From UBA6522 sp965237785 (GTDB lineage Bacteria > Pseudomonadota > Gammaproteobacteria > Steroidobacterales > Rariloculaceae), in the NCBI GenBank assembly GCA_965237785.1, contig OZ250159.1, positions 4,278,001 to 4,342,000 on the forward strand: a stretch of DNA of 64,000 bases. Direction: 5' to 3'. The notes under the pieces are model-generated. The model made no database searches, was not told the origin of the DNA, and saw only the letters and a list, made by a program, of their open reading frames with translations. Shown here piece after piece: positions 35,331-43,671 of the stretch. The position numbers and the translations under genes are program-made. Position 1 is the first letter of the stretch. Every line of letters starts with the position of its first letter.

Positions 35331-35720
35331 ATGAGAAACGTGAAGTGGGCCGGATCGCTGGTGGGGGTCGCAGCGGGCGGATTGACCGGCCTGGCGTCGG
35401 CGCACCACTCGCATGCGATGTTCGATTTCAGCCGGGAAGTGATCATCACCGGCACGGTGACGGAGTTTACCTTCCGCAATCCACATGGTTTTCTGTTTGT
35501 CGACGTCGAGCAGGAGAACGGCAAGATTGTGAACTATTGGGTCGAGATGGGACCCCTCCCGAGCCTGATTCGACGTGGCATCGGGTATAGGACGTTCCAG
35601 CCCGGCGACTTGATCACCGTGAACCTGTTTGCGCTGAAAGACGGGCGTCCGGGCGGCAACTACAGCAAGATCGTGACAGCCGACGGCAAGACCTACGGCG
35701 GATATCCTCCGGTCGATTGA
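35331..35720 (+). CDS. DUF6152 domain exported protein (short form)
   Basis: ATG 35331 lies 8 nt after AAAGGAG. A signal peptide is followed by AHHSHAMFDFSREV, the conserved HH start of DUF6152, then VTEFTFRNPHGFLFVDV, YWVEMGPLPSLIRRGIG and a late GKTYGGYPP. At 129 residues it consists of this domain alone, unlike the long form at 33472. The role is unknown; small beta-rich domain, probably periplasmic. Confidence 0.85.
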   Translation: MRNVKWAGSLVGVAAGGLTGLASAHHSHAMFDFSREVIITGTVTEFTFRNPHGFLFVDVEQENGKIVNYWVEMGPLPSLIRRGIGYRTFQPGDLITVNLFALKDGRPGGNYSKIVTADGKTYGGYPPVD

Positions 35721-35733
35721 AAGGAGAATGAGT

Positions 35734-36852
35734 ATGAAACGACAGCATTCCAACATCTGGATGGGCGCGGTAGTTACCGCTATCACTATCGCGGGCGGTG
35801 CGGTCGCGCAGGAGGTTGCGTCCGAATTCGTCGTTTCCGGCGCCGCATCCAAAGCGATTGCGGACTCGGCCACGATCAATCTCGCGACTGCGAGGGCCAT
35901 AGGGACTACCTGCGCCAGGCTCGCCGAAGAAGAGAGCGTCGCGGTCAGTGTGTACGTGCTCGACAATGACGGCAACCACGTCTATGTGCACCGCATGGAC
36001 GGGCAGGTTTGGACCAATGTCGCCACGGCCGAGATGAAGGCGCGCACGGCATTGCAGCTCCGGGCCCCGAGCAAGTCCCTGATGAATCGGGCGACGCGCA
36101 ATCAGACCGTTGAATGGAGGGAGATGTCGATCGGCTTGTTCGCCAACTCCGGCGGATTGCCGATCATCGTCAACGATCAGCTCATCGGCGCGATCGGTGT
36201 GGGCGGCGCCGCACCCCGTATCGACGAGGGCTGGAGCGACGAGATCTGTGCGCACAAGGCACTGGCCGAAGTGCTCGGCCCCCAGCCGCCGCTTCTGGAA
36301 GATCTGCCCCGGCAGCGCCCGGCCGATCAGCTGCCGACGGCGCGATTCAGGGCGGAATCCCCACCGGAATCCTCGTTGCCGCCCGAGTTCGTGGTCTCAG
36401 GCGCCGCGGCTGCGCGCCTTTTCGACGCCAACCAGATCTCCGGTAGCGCGGCAATCGCCGTGGCGGCCGGCTGCCGCGAATGGATCGCCCAGCGCGGCGG
36501 CTCTGCCTCGATAGTCGTGATCGACAACACCGCGCTGGCGGTGCACGTGGAAAAGATGGACGGGCAGGTTGCCCTCGACATGCAGACCGCGCTGCTCAAG
36601 GCGGAGACGGCACTCAGGGGCCGCGGACCCACGTCCTCCAGAGAGGCCGGGGTGCACAACAATCCCGGCGGTTATCCGCGCTCGGTCACGCTGTTCGGCT
36701 TCTATTCGGTCGCAGGCGGTGTTCCGATCGTCGTCGACAACCAACTCATCGGTGCTGTCGGCGTCTCCGCCACGGATGAGAATGACGAAGCCTGTGCGGT
36801 TGCCGGCCTCAAGGCGGCGTTCGGCGATCGCGCAACGGTGCCGGTCAATTGA
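35734..36852 (+). CDS. Exported protein with two GlcG/HbpS-type domains
   Basis: ATG 35734 is 8 nt from AAGGAG and is preferred to ATG 35728. A signal peptide (VVTAITIAGGAVAQ) is followed by two tandem copies of the GlcG/HbpS (PduO C-terminal) domain, each with SVYVLDNDGNHVYVHRMDGQ or ASIVVIDNTALAVHVEKMDG, and each ending with PIIVNDQLIGAIGVGG or PIVVDNQLIGAVGVSA. Single-domain relatives bind haem or cobalamin-like ligands. Tandem exported fusion near cytochrome and DUF6152 genes suggests haem handling or redox sensing in the periplasm (inference). Confidence 0.85.
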   Translation: MKRQHSNIWMGAVVTAITIAGGAVAQEVASEFVVSGAASKAIADSATINLATARAIGTTCARLAEEESVAVSVYVLDNDGNHVYVHRMDGQVWTNVATAEMKARTALQLRAPSKSLMNRATRNQTVEWREMSIGLFANSGGLPIIVNDQLIGAIGVGGAAPRIDEGWSDEICAHKALAEVLGPQPPLLEDLPRQRPADQLPTARFRAESPPESSLPPEFVVSGAAAARLFDANQISGSAAIAVAAGCREWIAQRGGSASIVVIDNTALAVHVEKMDGQVALDMQTALLKAETALRGRGPTSSREAGVHNNPGGYPRSVTLFGFYSVAGGVPIVVDNQLIGAVGVSATDENDEACAVAGLKAAFGDRATVPVN

Positions 36853-37028
36853 CGCGCGGGTCGGAAGCAACGACATTGGGTCTCGCCGATGGGGTCAAGG
36901 GCCGGCTGGGTTGACGGGGTGCTTGCAGGCGAACTGAGGATTACAACGACCTGGCGGCGGATGCCCGAACTCGGCCGGGCGCATACCGGGCCGGGGAGGG
37001 CGTGGCCCATATCCCGCCGAACAGGTAT

Positions 37029-37877
37029 TCAGGGCCTCCCGTTTGCGCTGCCTTTTGCGGGCGGCGAGCTGCTTACTCGTCCAATTGGCAACACGTTGTC
37101 GTAAGACCCTTCTGTTCTCTTTTGCTTCTCGAAGTCTGACAAATCAGTAACTTCACGCAATGGCGACGATTGCACATTCCAGGTATCTCCGGATTCGGGC
37201 AAGACAAGCACAGTCAACAGCTCGCCTTCAATAAGCGAGGCTGCTGGAGTAAAGAAACTCGTTTCCGCACGTGGACTGCGCTCAGCATGAGCATTGCCGA
37301 CCAACGCAAGTACCACGTCATCAATCGATTCCCGAGAGAGATTGGTGATATTGGCAGCCATGACTCCGTCTCGAGAAAGATCGGGATACGGGATTGGTCG
37401 ATAGATCGACTTACCATCAATCGCGGTTACCGAAATCAATCTCCGAGTCGAAGCGCCTATTTTTCGAAGTGCCTCGATCAAATTCAGCATTGCGATGCTG
37501 GAGCGGCCATCTTGACTGGCTCGTCGCCAGAACGGGTGACTGAGAAATCGCTGAACCGCATCGCTGCCGCCGTCGGACCCCAGGAACGCATTCAGGCTTA
37601 TTTGAATTTCCGATGGAAACTCAAGCGCAACTCGAATCTCGCCATCCTCCGATTCCAGGTACTGACATATTGCCGCCAGGAACACCTCAGGGGTTTCCTT
37701 GTTGCCATGAATCTCCCCAAAAACCACGATGTCGGCATCAAGACTGGGTATATCAAGGGATCCAGCCGGGGCGTAACAAACATTCTCGTCGAAAGATCCT
37801 CTGCATGAGGCGAGAATCAAGCCAAGACCCAAAATAACCGAGGATCGCCAGACAACGGTTCTTGAAGTCGGCCGCAC
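37029..37877 (-). CDS. ChaN-like lipoprotein
   Basis: The 282-residue product has a lipoprotein signal with lipobox ILASC. The conserved core ADIVVFGEIHGNKETPEVF matches the ChaN/EreA-like fold (GExHxxxE pattern), with a later VALVGNAHAERS that is the usual second motif. ChaN proteins are haem-binding lipoproteins of iron regulation; erythromycin esterase-like hydrolases share the fold. Base use is somewhat less GC-rich than neighbours. It is convergent with the preceding gene cluster. Confidence 0.7.
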   Translation of the reverse strand: MRPTSRTVVWRSSVILGLGLILASCRGSFDENVCYAPAGSLDIPSLDADIVVFGEIHGNKETPEVFLAAICQYLESEDGEIRVALEFPSEIQISLNAFLGSDGGSDAVQRFLSHPFWRRASQDGRSSIAMLNLIEALRKIGASTRRLISVTAIDGKSIYRPIPYPDLSRDGVMAANITNLSRESIDDVVLALVGNAHAERSPRAETSFFTPAASLIEGELLTVLVLPESGDTWNVQSSPLREVTDLSDFEKQKRTEGSYDNVLPIGRVSSSPPAKGSANGRP

Positions 37878-37891
37878 TATGGATTCCGAGT

Positions 37892-38407
37892 TCAGGCCAC
37901 TCCCGGCCCCCGGAACACCGACTTGAGTTCGAGCCGTGAGATCTTCCAGCCGTCATCGGTGAGGACGAACCGGGTGTGGTATTCGACCGCGGAGGTGATG
38001 CCCTGCATCTGAATGGGCGGATCGCCGGGATTGACGGGCCGGTCGCCGTTCAGGACGATGGCGTAGGCGATGCCGGTTGCGGTGGTCTCGTCCAGCGGCG
38101 TGATCTTGACCGTCGTCAGCAGGATCATGTGCGCCACGCCGGGGGTTGGACGCGAGATGATGTTTTCCCGGATGGCGGTTCGTCCGCGATACGATCCCGA
38201 CCCAAGGACCAATTCACCGTCCTCGGAAAACGTATTCGCGAAACCGTCGGGATCCAGGTGATCCCGGTAAATGGCGTAGTCGGCCAGGAGGCGTTCGCAG
38301 GCGATGATGATCGCGCTCGAACTCTCCGCGTCGAGCGCGGCGGCCGCGGGCGAAGCCATCGTCAGCAGCCAAATCGAAAAGGCAGCCGTCGCGAAGCTGT
38401 TGCGCAT
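37892..38407 (-). CDS. Exported SnoaL/NTF2-like protein
   Basis: ATG 38407 starts a signal peptide (AAFSIWLLTMASPAAA). The mature 145 residues match the SnoaL-like cone fold: ERLLADYAIYRDHLDPDGFA, NTFSEDGELVLGSGSYRGRT, AIRENI, and the late RFVLTDDGWKISRLELKSVF. NTF2-like proteins bind small molecules or act as isomerases/dehydratases. It lies 10 bp downstream of a paralogue with the same layout, so the pair arose by tandem duplication. Confidence 0.85.
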   Translation of the reverse strand: MRNSFATAAFSIWLLTMASPAAAALDAESSSAIIIACERLLADYAIYRDHLDPDGFANTFSEDGELVLGSGSYRGRTAIRENIISRPTPGVAHMILLTTVKITPLDETTATGIAYAIVLNGDRPVNPGDPPIQMQGITSAVEYHTRFVLTDDGWKISRLELKSVFRGPGVA

Positions 38408-38417
38408 GTTGATGCTC

Positions 38418-38933
38418 CTACTCCGGATCGACAAACAACGTCGTATATTCGCGCGTGGCGATCTTCCAGCCTTCGTCGGTCAGCTGGTAGGTGCTGCGGG
38501 ACTCCGAAGCCACCTGAAAGCCGACCGACGTGGCGGGCAGACCTGCCTCGGGAATGGGCGCTTCGAGCACGATCGCGTAGCTGATCCCGGTGGCGGTCGT
38601 CTCATCAACCGGGGTGATCTGGATCGTCGTCTGCAATTGCATGTGGGCTTCCGGAGGCCCCCCGGCGCTTGAAGCGATATATTCCCGAATCGCCTCCCGC
38701 CCCTTGAGAACGGTGGTGGGCCGGCCCCATTCGCCGTCTTCGGTGAAGATATTGGCGAATGCCTCGGCATCTCCCCGATCCCGAAATATGGCGTAGTCGT
38801 GTTCCAGCCGTTCGCAGGCGGTCACGACGGCGTTGATTCTTGCCAACTCCGCCGGGTCCTGCGCTTGCAGCGGCGCGGAGGCGAGCAAGGCGGCTACCGT
38901 GGCTATCGCCTTAAAGCCGTATCTCTGGCGCAT
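38418..38933 (-). CDS. Exported SnoaL/NTF2-like protein (paralogue)
   Basis: ATG 38933 follows AGGGAG and starts a signal peptide ending in PLQAQ; the longer upstream extension of this frame has no such features. The mature protein shares the fold of the next gene (ERLEHDYAIFRDRGDAEAFA, IFTEDGEWGRPTTVLKGRE, STYQLTDEGWKIATREY). ITPVDETTATGISYAIVL is almost identical in both paralogues. Function unknown; two tandem copies suggest a heteromeric or substrate-specific pair. Confidence 0.85.
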   Translation of the reverse strand: MRQRYGFKAIATVAALLASAPLQAQDPAELARINAVVTACERLEHDYAIFRDRGDAEAFANIFTEDGEWGRPTTVLKGREAIREYIASSAGGPPEAHMQLQTTIQITPVDETTATGISYAIVLEAPIPEAGLPATSVGFQVASESRSTYQLTDEGWKIATREYTTLFVDPE

Positions 38934-39012
38934 GGTTTGTACTCCCTGCGTGTGTCGGTTCCGATCGTTTACGGATGGTCGCCGCCAAGGACGCACGAGC
39001 CCGACTCCACGT

Positions 39013-40485
39013 CTAGGGCGCGGCCGTCTGCGGCGGACCGAAGGCGATCGCACGCACGAACTGCAGGATGGCGGCGCTGAGTTGCGTATCCTGGGTGCCG
39101 ATACTCGGGTTCGGCGAGTAATGGTTGTGGCCGATCAACTGGACCACCCGCGGCATGCGGCCCCGCTTCGCGGTCACCTCGGCTACCAATTCCACCATGG
39201 ATGCTTCGGTTCCGTCGTTGTCGAATTCCGAGATCGTAAGCATGACCGGAATCCCGGTCCGTTCGACGTTGCCGATGGTCGATATGTCCGGCCATCGCGA
39301 CAGATCCTCACCGAAATAGGCCAGGCGCGCCTCGGACGCGCCGTCCGGGTCGGCGCCGTAGCCGCCCGAGATCAGGATCACCCCGGCGGCGGCCGGCGTG
39401 TCGGGATTCAACACGTCCGGCCTGAAAGCATACGTGGCCGCGTGAGCCGCGGCCGCCGATTTCCCGATGACGAAGATCATGCCGGGGTCGCCGCCGTAGT
39501 CGGCGATATTGTCCTTGACCCAGGCCACGGCATCGCCGACGTCGTTGGCGCCGTCGGGCCACTTCGCATCCGGGACGAGACGGTAGGTTGCATTGACGCC
39601 CACCAGGCCCAGGCTCGCAAAGTAGTCGGCCACATTGCGGTTGCCGTCCTTGTTCCCGCGGACGAAGCCGCCGCCGTGGAAATACATCACCACCGGCTTC
39701 GGGTCGGCGTCGTTGCGCCGCGTATCGGTGTGCACGTCGAGCAGATTCCGCTCGTGAGGTCCATAGGCGATATTGCCGACGACTTCAATTTCGTCCAGCC
39801 CGTACGTTCTCGGCTGATCGGCGTAGAGCGCGGACGTCTCGGCAGCCGCGACACCCTGCTCCGTGACTCGCCTGATCGCGGCGGAGAGTTCCGCCGGCAT
39901 ACGGTCGCCGAGTTGATCCGCGTCCCGCCGCTTCTGCTCGTCCGTGAGCGCCCAGCGCAATTGCTGCAGCGACCGCGCAGATTCCGCGCAAGGCGCCAGT
40001 GAGACCGTTCTGCCGTGGTAGACCATCCCCAGCCAACTCGGGCTATTTGCAAGTCCTCGCTCGGCGGCCAGGGTGAGACACAGGTCGGGTCTGGATGCGG
40101 GACTCAGCAATCCGGCGGGTGTCAGGGACCAGGATTGTTCCTCGGCATCGGAGCATTCCTGAACGAACAGTTGGCTGCCGGCGTCAATCGCGTCCGCAGC
40201 CACGCACAGATCGTATTCGGGCGCGTAGAGTTTGTCCGGCGCACCCCATTCGAACATTTGGTCCACATAGTTGCGCTCGTACTTGCAGGTGCGTGTACCC
40301 AGCGGAGCTTCCCGATTGATGCTTTCGCCGGCGCCGACGATATCCAGGCAATAGCCTCGGGACTCGTCGTCCAGGGTATGGAAATTCCTCAAAAAGGCGC
40401 CTTCGGAGAATGCGGCGATTGGAAGGGTCAATCCGAACAGTGCAAAAACGGTTAAAGGAGCAGAAAAAAAATTGCGGCGTGCCAT
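39013..40485 (-). CDS. Exported alpha/beta hydrolase with N-terminal ricin-type lectin-like domain
   Basis: The 490-residue product has a signal peptide (VFALFGLTLPIAAFS). Residues about 35-180 look like a ricin-type beta-trefoil: repeated Cys-containing blades such as YCLDIVGAGE, LCVAADAIDAGSQLFVQEC and LCLTLAAE with QSWSL. Residues 215-490 are an HSL-type hydrolase with the oxyanion motif FHGGGFVRG, the nucleophile Ser in VIGKSAAAAHA (GxSxA-like), an Asp in ISEFDNDGT and His in IGHNHYSP. It probably hydrolyses carbohydrate-linked esters outside the cytoplasm. The lectin-esterase fusion is unusual. Confidence 0.8.
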   Translation of the reverse strand: MARRNFFSAPLTVFALFGLTLPIAAFSEGAFLRNFHTLDDESRGYCLDIVGAGESINREAPLGTRTCKYERNYVDQMFEWGAPDKLYAPEYDLCVAADAIDAGSQLFVQECSDAEEQSWSLTPAGLLSPASRPDLCLTLAAERGLANSPSWLGMVYHGRTVSLAPCAESARSLQQLRWALTDEQKRRDADQLGDRMPAELSAAIRRVTEQGVAAAETSALYADQPRTYGLDEIEVVGNIAYGPHERNLLDVHTDTRRNDADPKPVVMYFHGGGFVRGNKDGNRNVADYFASLGLVGVNATYRLVPDAKWPDGANDVGDAVAWVKDNIADYGGDPGMIFVIGKSAAAAHAATYAFRPDVLNPDTPAAAGVILISGGYGADPDGASEARLAYFGEDLSRWPDISTIGNVERTGIPVMLTISEFDNDGTEASMVELVAEVTAKRGRMPRVVQLIGHNHYSPNPSIGTQDTQLSAAILQFVRAIAFGPPQTAAP

Positions 40486-40666
40486 GCCTGTACCCTCGAA
40501 TGCTGTTGCTGTATTTCAGGTTCAACGGGATCGATGGAGTTCGAATCCGTTGAGTGTCCAATGATACACAATCATGCGATACAGTCGCCGCGCCGCGTGA
40601 GTTGCCACGGCGGACGTATCGGCAGCCACGCCGGCAGGCGAGCGGGAGGCTGGTGAGATGTGACCG

Positions 40667-41683
40667 TTAGCGCTTCCCTCGCTCCGTAAGCCAGGGTGGC
40701 AAGGGCAGGCCCCTGGCGGCCAGAAACGCCGGGTTGTAGAGCTTGGACTCGTAGCGGGATCCGGAATCGCAGAGCACGGTCACGATGGTTTTGCCGGGGC
40801 CGAGTTGCTTCGCGAGCCGGATGGCGCCGGCCACGTTCACGCCGCTCGAGCCTCCCAGCAGTAAACCCTCTTCCTGCAGAAGGTCGAAACAGACCGGCAG
40901 CATTTCCTCGTCCGGAATGCGAAACGCATCGTCTATCCTGGCGCCCTCCAGATTCCCCGTGATCCGTCCCTGGCCGATCCCTTCCGTGATCGAATCGCCC
41001 TCCGCCGCCAATTCACCCGTCTTTATCCAGCTGTAGATCGACGCTCCCATGGGGTCGGCGGCCGCCGTGACGATATTCGGGTTTTGCCCCTTGAGGTATT
41101 CGCTGACGCCGGTGAGCGTTCCGCCGGTTCCGACGGCGCATATAAAGCCGTCCACGGTACCGCTGGTCTGTTCCCAGATCTCCGGTCCCGTGCTCAGAAC
41201 ATGGCCTTCCCGGTTGGCGGGATTGTCCCATTGATCGGCGTAGAGCACGCCGAGTGGTTCCGTGGCCGCCAGCTCGGCAGCGGTCCGACGGGCGACGTGC
41301 TGGTAGTTGTCGGGGTTCTTGTAGGGTACTGCCGGGACCTCCCGAAGCTCCGCGCCGCACAGCCGCAGCGCATCCTTCTTTTCCTGCGTTTGTGAGTCCG
41401 GCATGATGATCAGGGTCCGATAACCCCGGGCATTTCCCACCAGGGCCAGGCCGATCCCGGTATTGCCCGCCGTGCCCTCCACGATCAGGCCTCCGGGTTT
41501 TAGCGCGCCGCGTTGCTCGGCGTCCAGCACCATGTACTTGGCGGCCCGGTCCTTGACCGATCCACCGGGATTGAGAAACTCGGCCTTGCCAAGGATGGTA
41601 CATCCCGTCAACTCGGATGCCTTACGGAGCTTGATCAGGGGCGTATTACCCACCGAATCGACGAATCCGTCGCGAATGTTCAT
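40667..41683 (-). CDS. Cysteine synthase (O-acetylserine sulfhydrylase family)
   Basis: The 338-residue product is a fold-type II PLP enzyme. It has VGNTPLIKL at the N-terminus, the PLP lysine in NPGGSVKDRAA, the substrate loop EGTAGNTGIGLA and the phosphate-binding AVGTGGTLTG. These are the motifs of CysK/CysM enzymes that make cysteine from O-acetylserine and sulfide in the cytoplasm. Length and the LLLGGSSGVNVA region fit the cysteine synthase A group; CysM or cystathionine beta-synthase-like activity is not excluded. Confidence 0.88.
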   Translation of the reverse strand: MNIRDGFVDSVGNTPLIKLRKASELTGCTILGKAEFLNPGGSVKDRAAKYMVLDAEQRGALKPGGLIVEGTAGNTGIGLALVGNARGYRTLIIMPDSQTQEKKDALRLCGAELREVPAVPYKNPDNYQHVARRTAAELAATEPLGVLYADQWDNPANREGHVLSTGPEIWEQTSGTVDGFICAVGTGGTLTGVSEYLKGQNPNIVTAAADPMGASIYSWIKTGELAAEGDSITEGIGQGRITGNLEGARIDDAFRIPDEEMLPVCFDLLQEEGLLLGGSSGVNVAGAIRLAKQLGPGKTIVTVLCDSGSRYESKLYNPAFLAARGLPLPPWLTERGKR

Positions 41684-41713
41684 GTCTATTTGGGTCGGAG
41701 GGGCTACGAAGCG

Positions 41714-42163
41714 TTACTCGGTAACCGTGATGGTGATGATCTCCGAGACCACAGGCGGCATATGGGGCGTGTGCAGGAAATCTCCCACTACCATCTGCAA
41801 TGTGTGCTCACCGGGTTCAAGCTCTAGCTGCGCTTCCGTCTGGCCAAGCCCGAAATGGACAATCCGGTCGGTGGTGGGCAACGGCAGATTGGATGGCGGC
41901 ATCTCGTCCTCGCCAACGTCGATGAGAATATGGTGGTGTCCCGTTTCGGGAAATTGCACGCCGGCGGGTGCGACACCGAGACCCCGAAGGCCGAATCGCA
42001 CGGTAACGGGCGAAGTGACCTCATCACTGTCGGCGGGTGACTGTATGTAGGCCTCCGCACCCTCCGGAGCCGGGGTGCGCAGGCTGTTGTCGGTATCCTG
42101 GGCCAGCGTGACGTTGGCGCACATGGATAGAAGCATCCAGGCAATAAGTGGTATTGTTCTCAT
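41714..42163 (-). CDS. DUF4399 exported protein
   Basis: ATG 42163 lies 6 nt after AAGGA and starts a signal peptide (IPLIAWMLLSMCANVTLAQ). The mature 125 residues are the DUF4399 domain: AYIQSPADSDEVTSPVTVRF, the His-rich PETGHHHILIDV, and LEPGEHTLQMVVGD. The GHHH cluster suggests metal binding. It lies 30 bp upstream of the cysteine synthase gene on the same strand. Confidence 0.85.
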   Translation of the reverse strand: MRTIPLIAWMLLSMCANVTLAQDTDNSLRTPAPEGAEAYIQSPADSDEVTSPVTVRFGLRGLGVAPAGVQFPETGHHHILIDVGEDEMPPSNLPLPTTDRIVHFGLGQTEAQLELEPGEHTLQMVVGDFLHTPHMPPVVSEIITITVTE

Positions 42164-42347
42164 GAGTAGTTCCTTCACTGAGGTAAGTCTGAAGTCGATA
42201 CTTTGGCCAAAAAGCGCGCTCCGTCAAACCCTTCGTCATTGGCCTGGAGATTTTGGCACAATACAGGAAGAACGTGCTTAAAGTGAACTTCCAGCCTCGC
42301 GAAGGTTACTAAGATATGAGGGGGAGCCGTTTGAGCGGGAGAAGACC

Positions 42348-43659
42348 ATGGGCCTGAACAGTATTCGATGTAAATTGCTCGCGATTTGCGTTGCCGTCCT
42401 TCTGGCAGGCTGCGCAAACCAATCGTCCCGGCAATCACCGCCGCCCATGCCTCCTCCACCCAGCGGCGGGATGCCCTCGCCGAGCGGCGGGATGCCCTCG
42501 CCGAGCGGCGGGATGCCCTCGCCGAGCGGCGGGATGCCCTCGCCGAGCGGCGGGATGCCCTCGCCGAGCGGCGGGATGCCCTCGCCCAGCGGCGGGATGC
42601 CCTCGCCCAGCGGCGGGATGCCCTCCCAGCGGCGGGATGCCCTCACCGAGCGGCGGGATGCCTTCGCCCAGTGGCGGCTTGCCCTCACCCAGTGGTGGAA
42701 TGCCTTCACCCGGGGAGGGTAGCAGCGGGTCGTCGTCCCCTGGCGACGGCGGGTTCCCGTTCCCGTCCGGAAGTCAGTCGGGCGGCGGACAGGAGCAATC
42801 CGGTGGCAGTCAGGGCGATGGCGGTGACGGCCAGTCCGGCGGTCAAATGGGCGGGTCCCAGGGCGACGGCGATGGTCAGGGTGGCGATTCCCGTCAGGCC
42901 GGCGGCCAGGGAGCAGGTGGTGACGGTGCCGGCGGCGGCGGTCAGGATGGAGACCAATCCGGTGGTACGGGCGATGGAGATGGCGCCGGTGGCGACTCCC
43001 GTCAGGCCGGCGGCCAGGGAGCAGGTGGTGACGGTGCCGGCGGTGAGGGTCAGGACGGAGACCAAGGCGGTGGTTCCGGAGATGGAGATGGCGACGGCGG
43101 CGATTCCCGTCAAGCGGGCGGTCAGGGAGCCGGCGGCCAGGAGGCTGGTAACGGTGGACTGGGCGGCGGGGCGGAAGGCTCAGCGGGTGAGAGTGGTTCC
43201 TGGCCCGGGGGCGGCGCCGGCGGTAGCGGTGCGGCCGGCCGCGTATCCGAGGCCGAGAGCATCTTCAACGAATCCCTGGAAGACTTCGACGAAATCATGG
43301 GTGCCGAACAGGAGGCGATCGCCAGGAGCGGCGTAGGCACGGCGGCGGACGAGGGTTTCGGAAGCGGCGGAGCAGCCGGTGCCGGCGGCAGCGGGGGCGA
43401 AGGCTCTGCCGATGGCGGTGGTATGCCGACCGGCGGGCAGGCCGGTGGATCCGGCCAAAGCGATGCCCCCAACCAGAGACCTGTGCTGGCGCGTGCCGTG
43501 CTGCCGGACGAGCCACCGGCAACGGTCGAGGGCTGCGAGGATAACGATACGGTCGCACGCCAGCTTTGCGAGGCGGCTACCAAGGAGGAGGATCCGCTGT
43601 TGCGAGCGGCACTCTGGGATGAATACAACGAATACAAGAAGATATTGGCTAGCCAATAG
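42348..43659 (+). CDS. Gly/Pro-rich repeat lipoprotein, frameshifted within a 21-bp repeat array
   Basis: ATG 42348 follows GGGAGAAG and starts a lipoprotein signal with lipobox LLAGC. Next comes an array of SGGMPSP heptads (42462-42711). One repeat unit is 19 instead of 21 bp, so the signal frame stops at 42722, while the other frame continues as a Gly/Gln/Asp-rich low-complexity region, an AESIFNESLEDFDEIMGAEQ segment and a conserved-looking C-terminus with two Cys (EGCEDND, QLCEAATKEEDP) to the stop at 43659. Deleting the short unit joins both into one protein of about 430 residues. It is the first gene of an eleven-gene block and probably a surface or periplasmic component. Confidence 0.7.
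42462..42711 (+). repeat. Twelve-unit 21-bp tandem repeat array with one 19-bp unit
   Basis: Units of AGCGGCGGGATGCCCTCGCC plus one base follow each other from 42462. Units 1-7 and 9-12 are 21 bp; unit 8 (42609-42627) is 19 bp and lacks two bases. Units 11 and 12 are diverged, units 1-6 nearly identical. The array encodes SGGMPSP and shifts frame at unit 8. Confidence 0.92.
42883..43150 (+). repeat. 108-bp tandem repeats in the Gly-rich region
   Basis: The segment beginning GGCGATTCCCGTCAGGCC at 42883 recurs at 42991 and partly at 43099, a period of 108 bp (36 codons, in frame). It encodes GDSRQAGGQGAGGDGAGG-type sequence. This longer repeat keeps the frame, unlike the upstream 21-bp array. 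Confidence 0.85.
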
Positions 43660-43671
43660 GTGGAAAACGTG

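Noticed and set aside
40515..40550. GTTCGAATCC, like the T-loop of a tRNA
   Set aside because: No matching acceptor, D or anticodon stems surround it.
42462..42711. CRISPR-like regular repeat
   Set aside because: Continuous 21-bp coding repeats without spacers, inside a lipoprotein gene.
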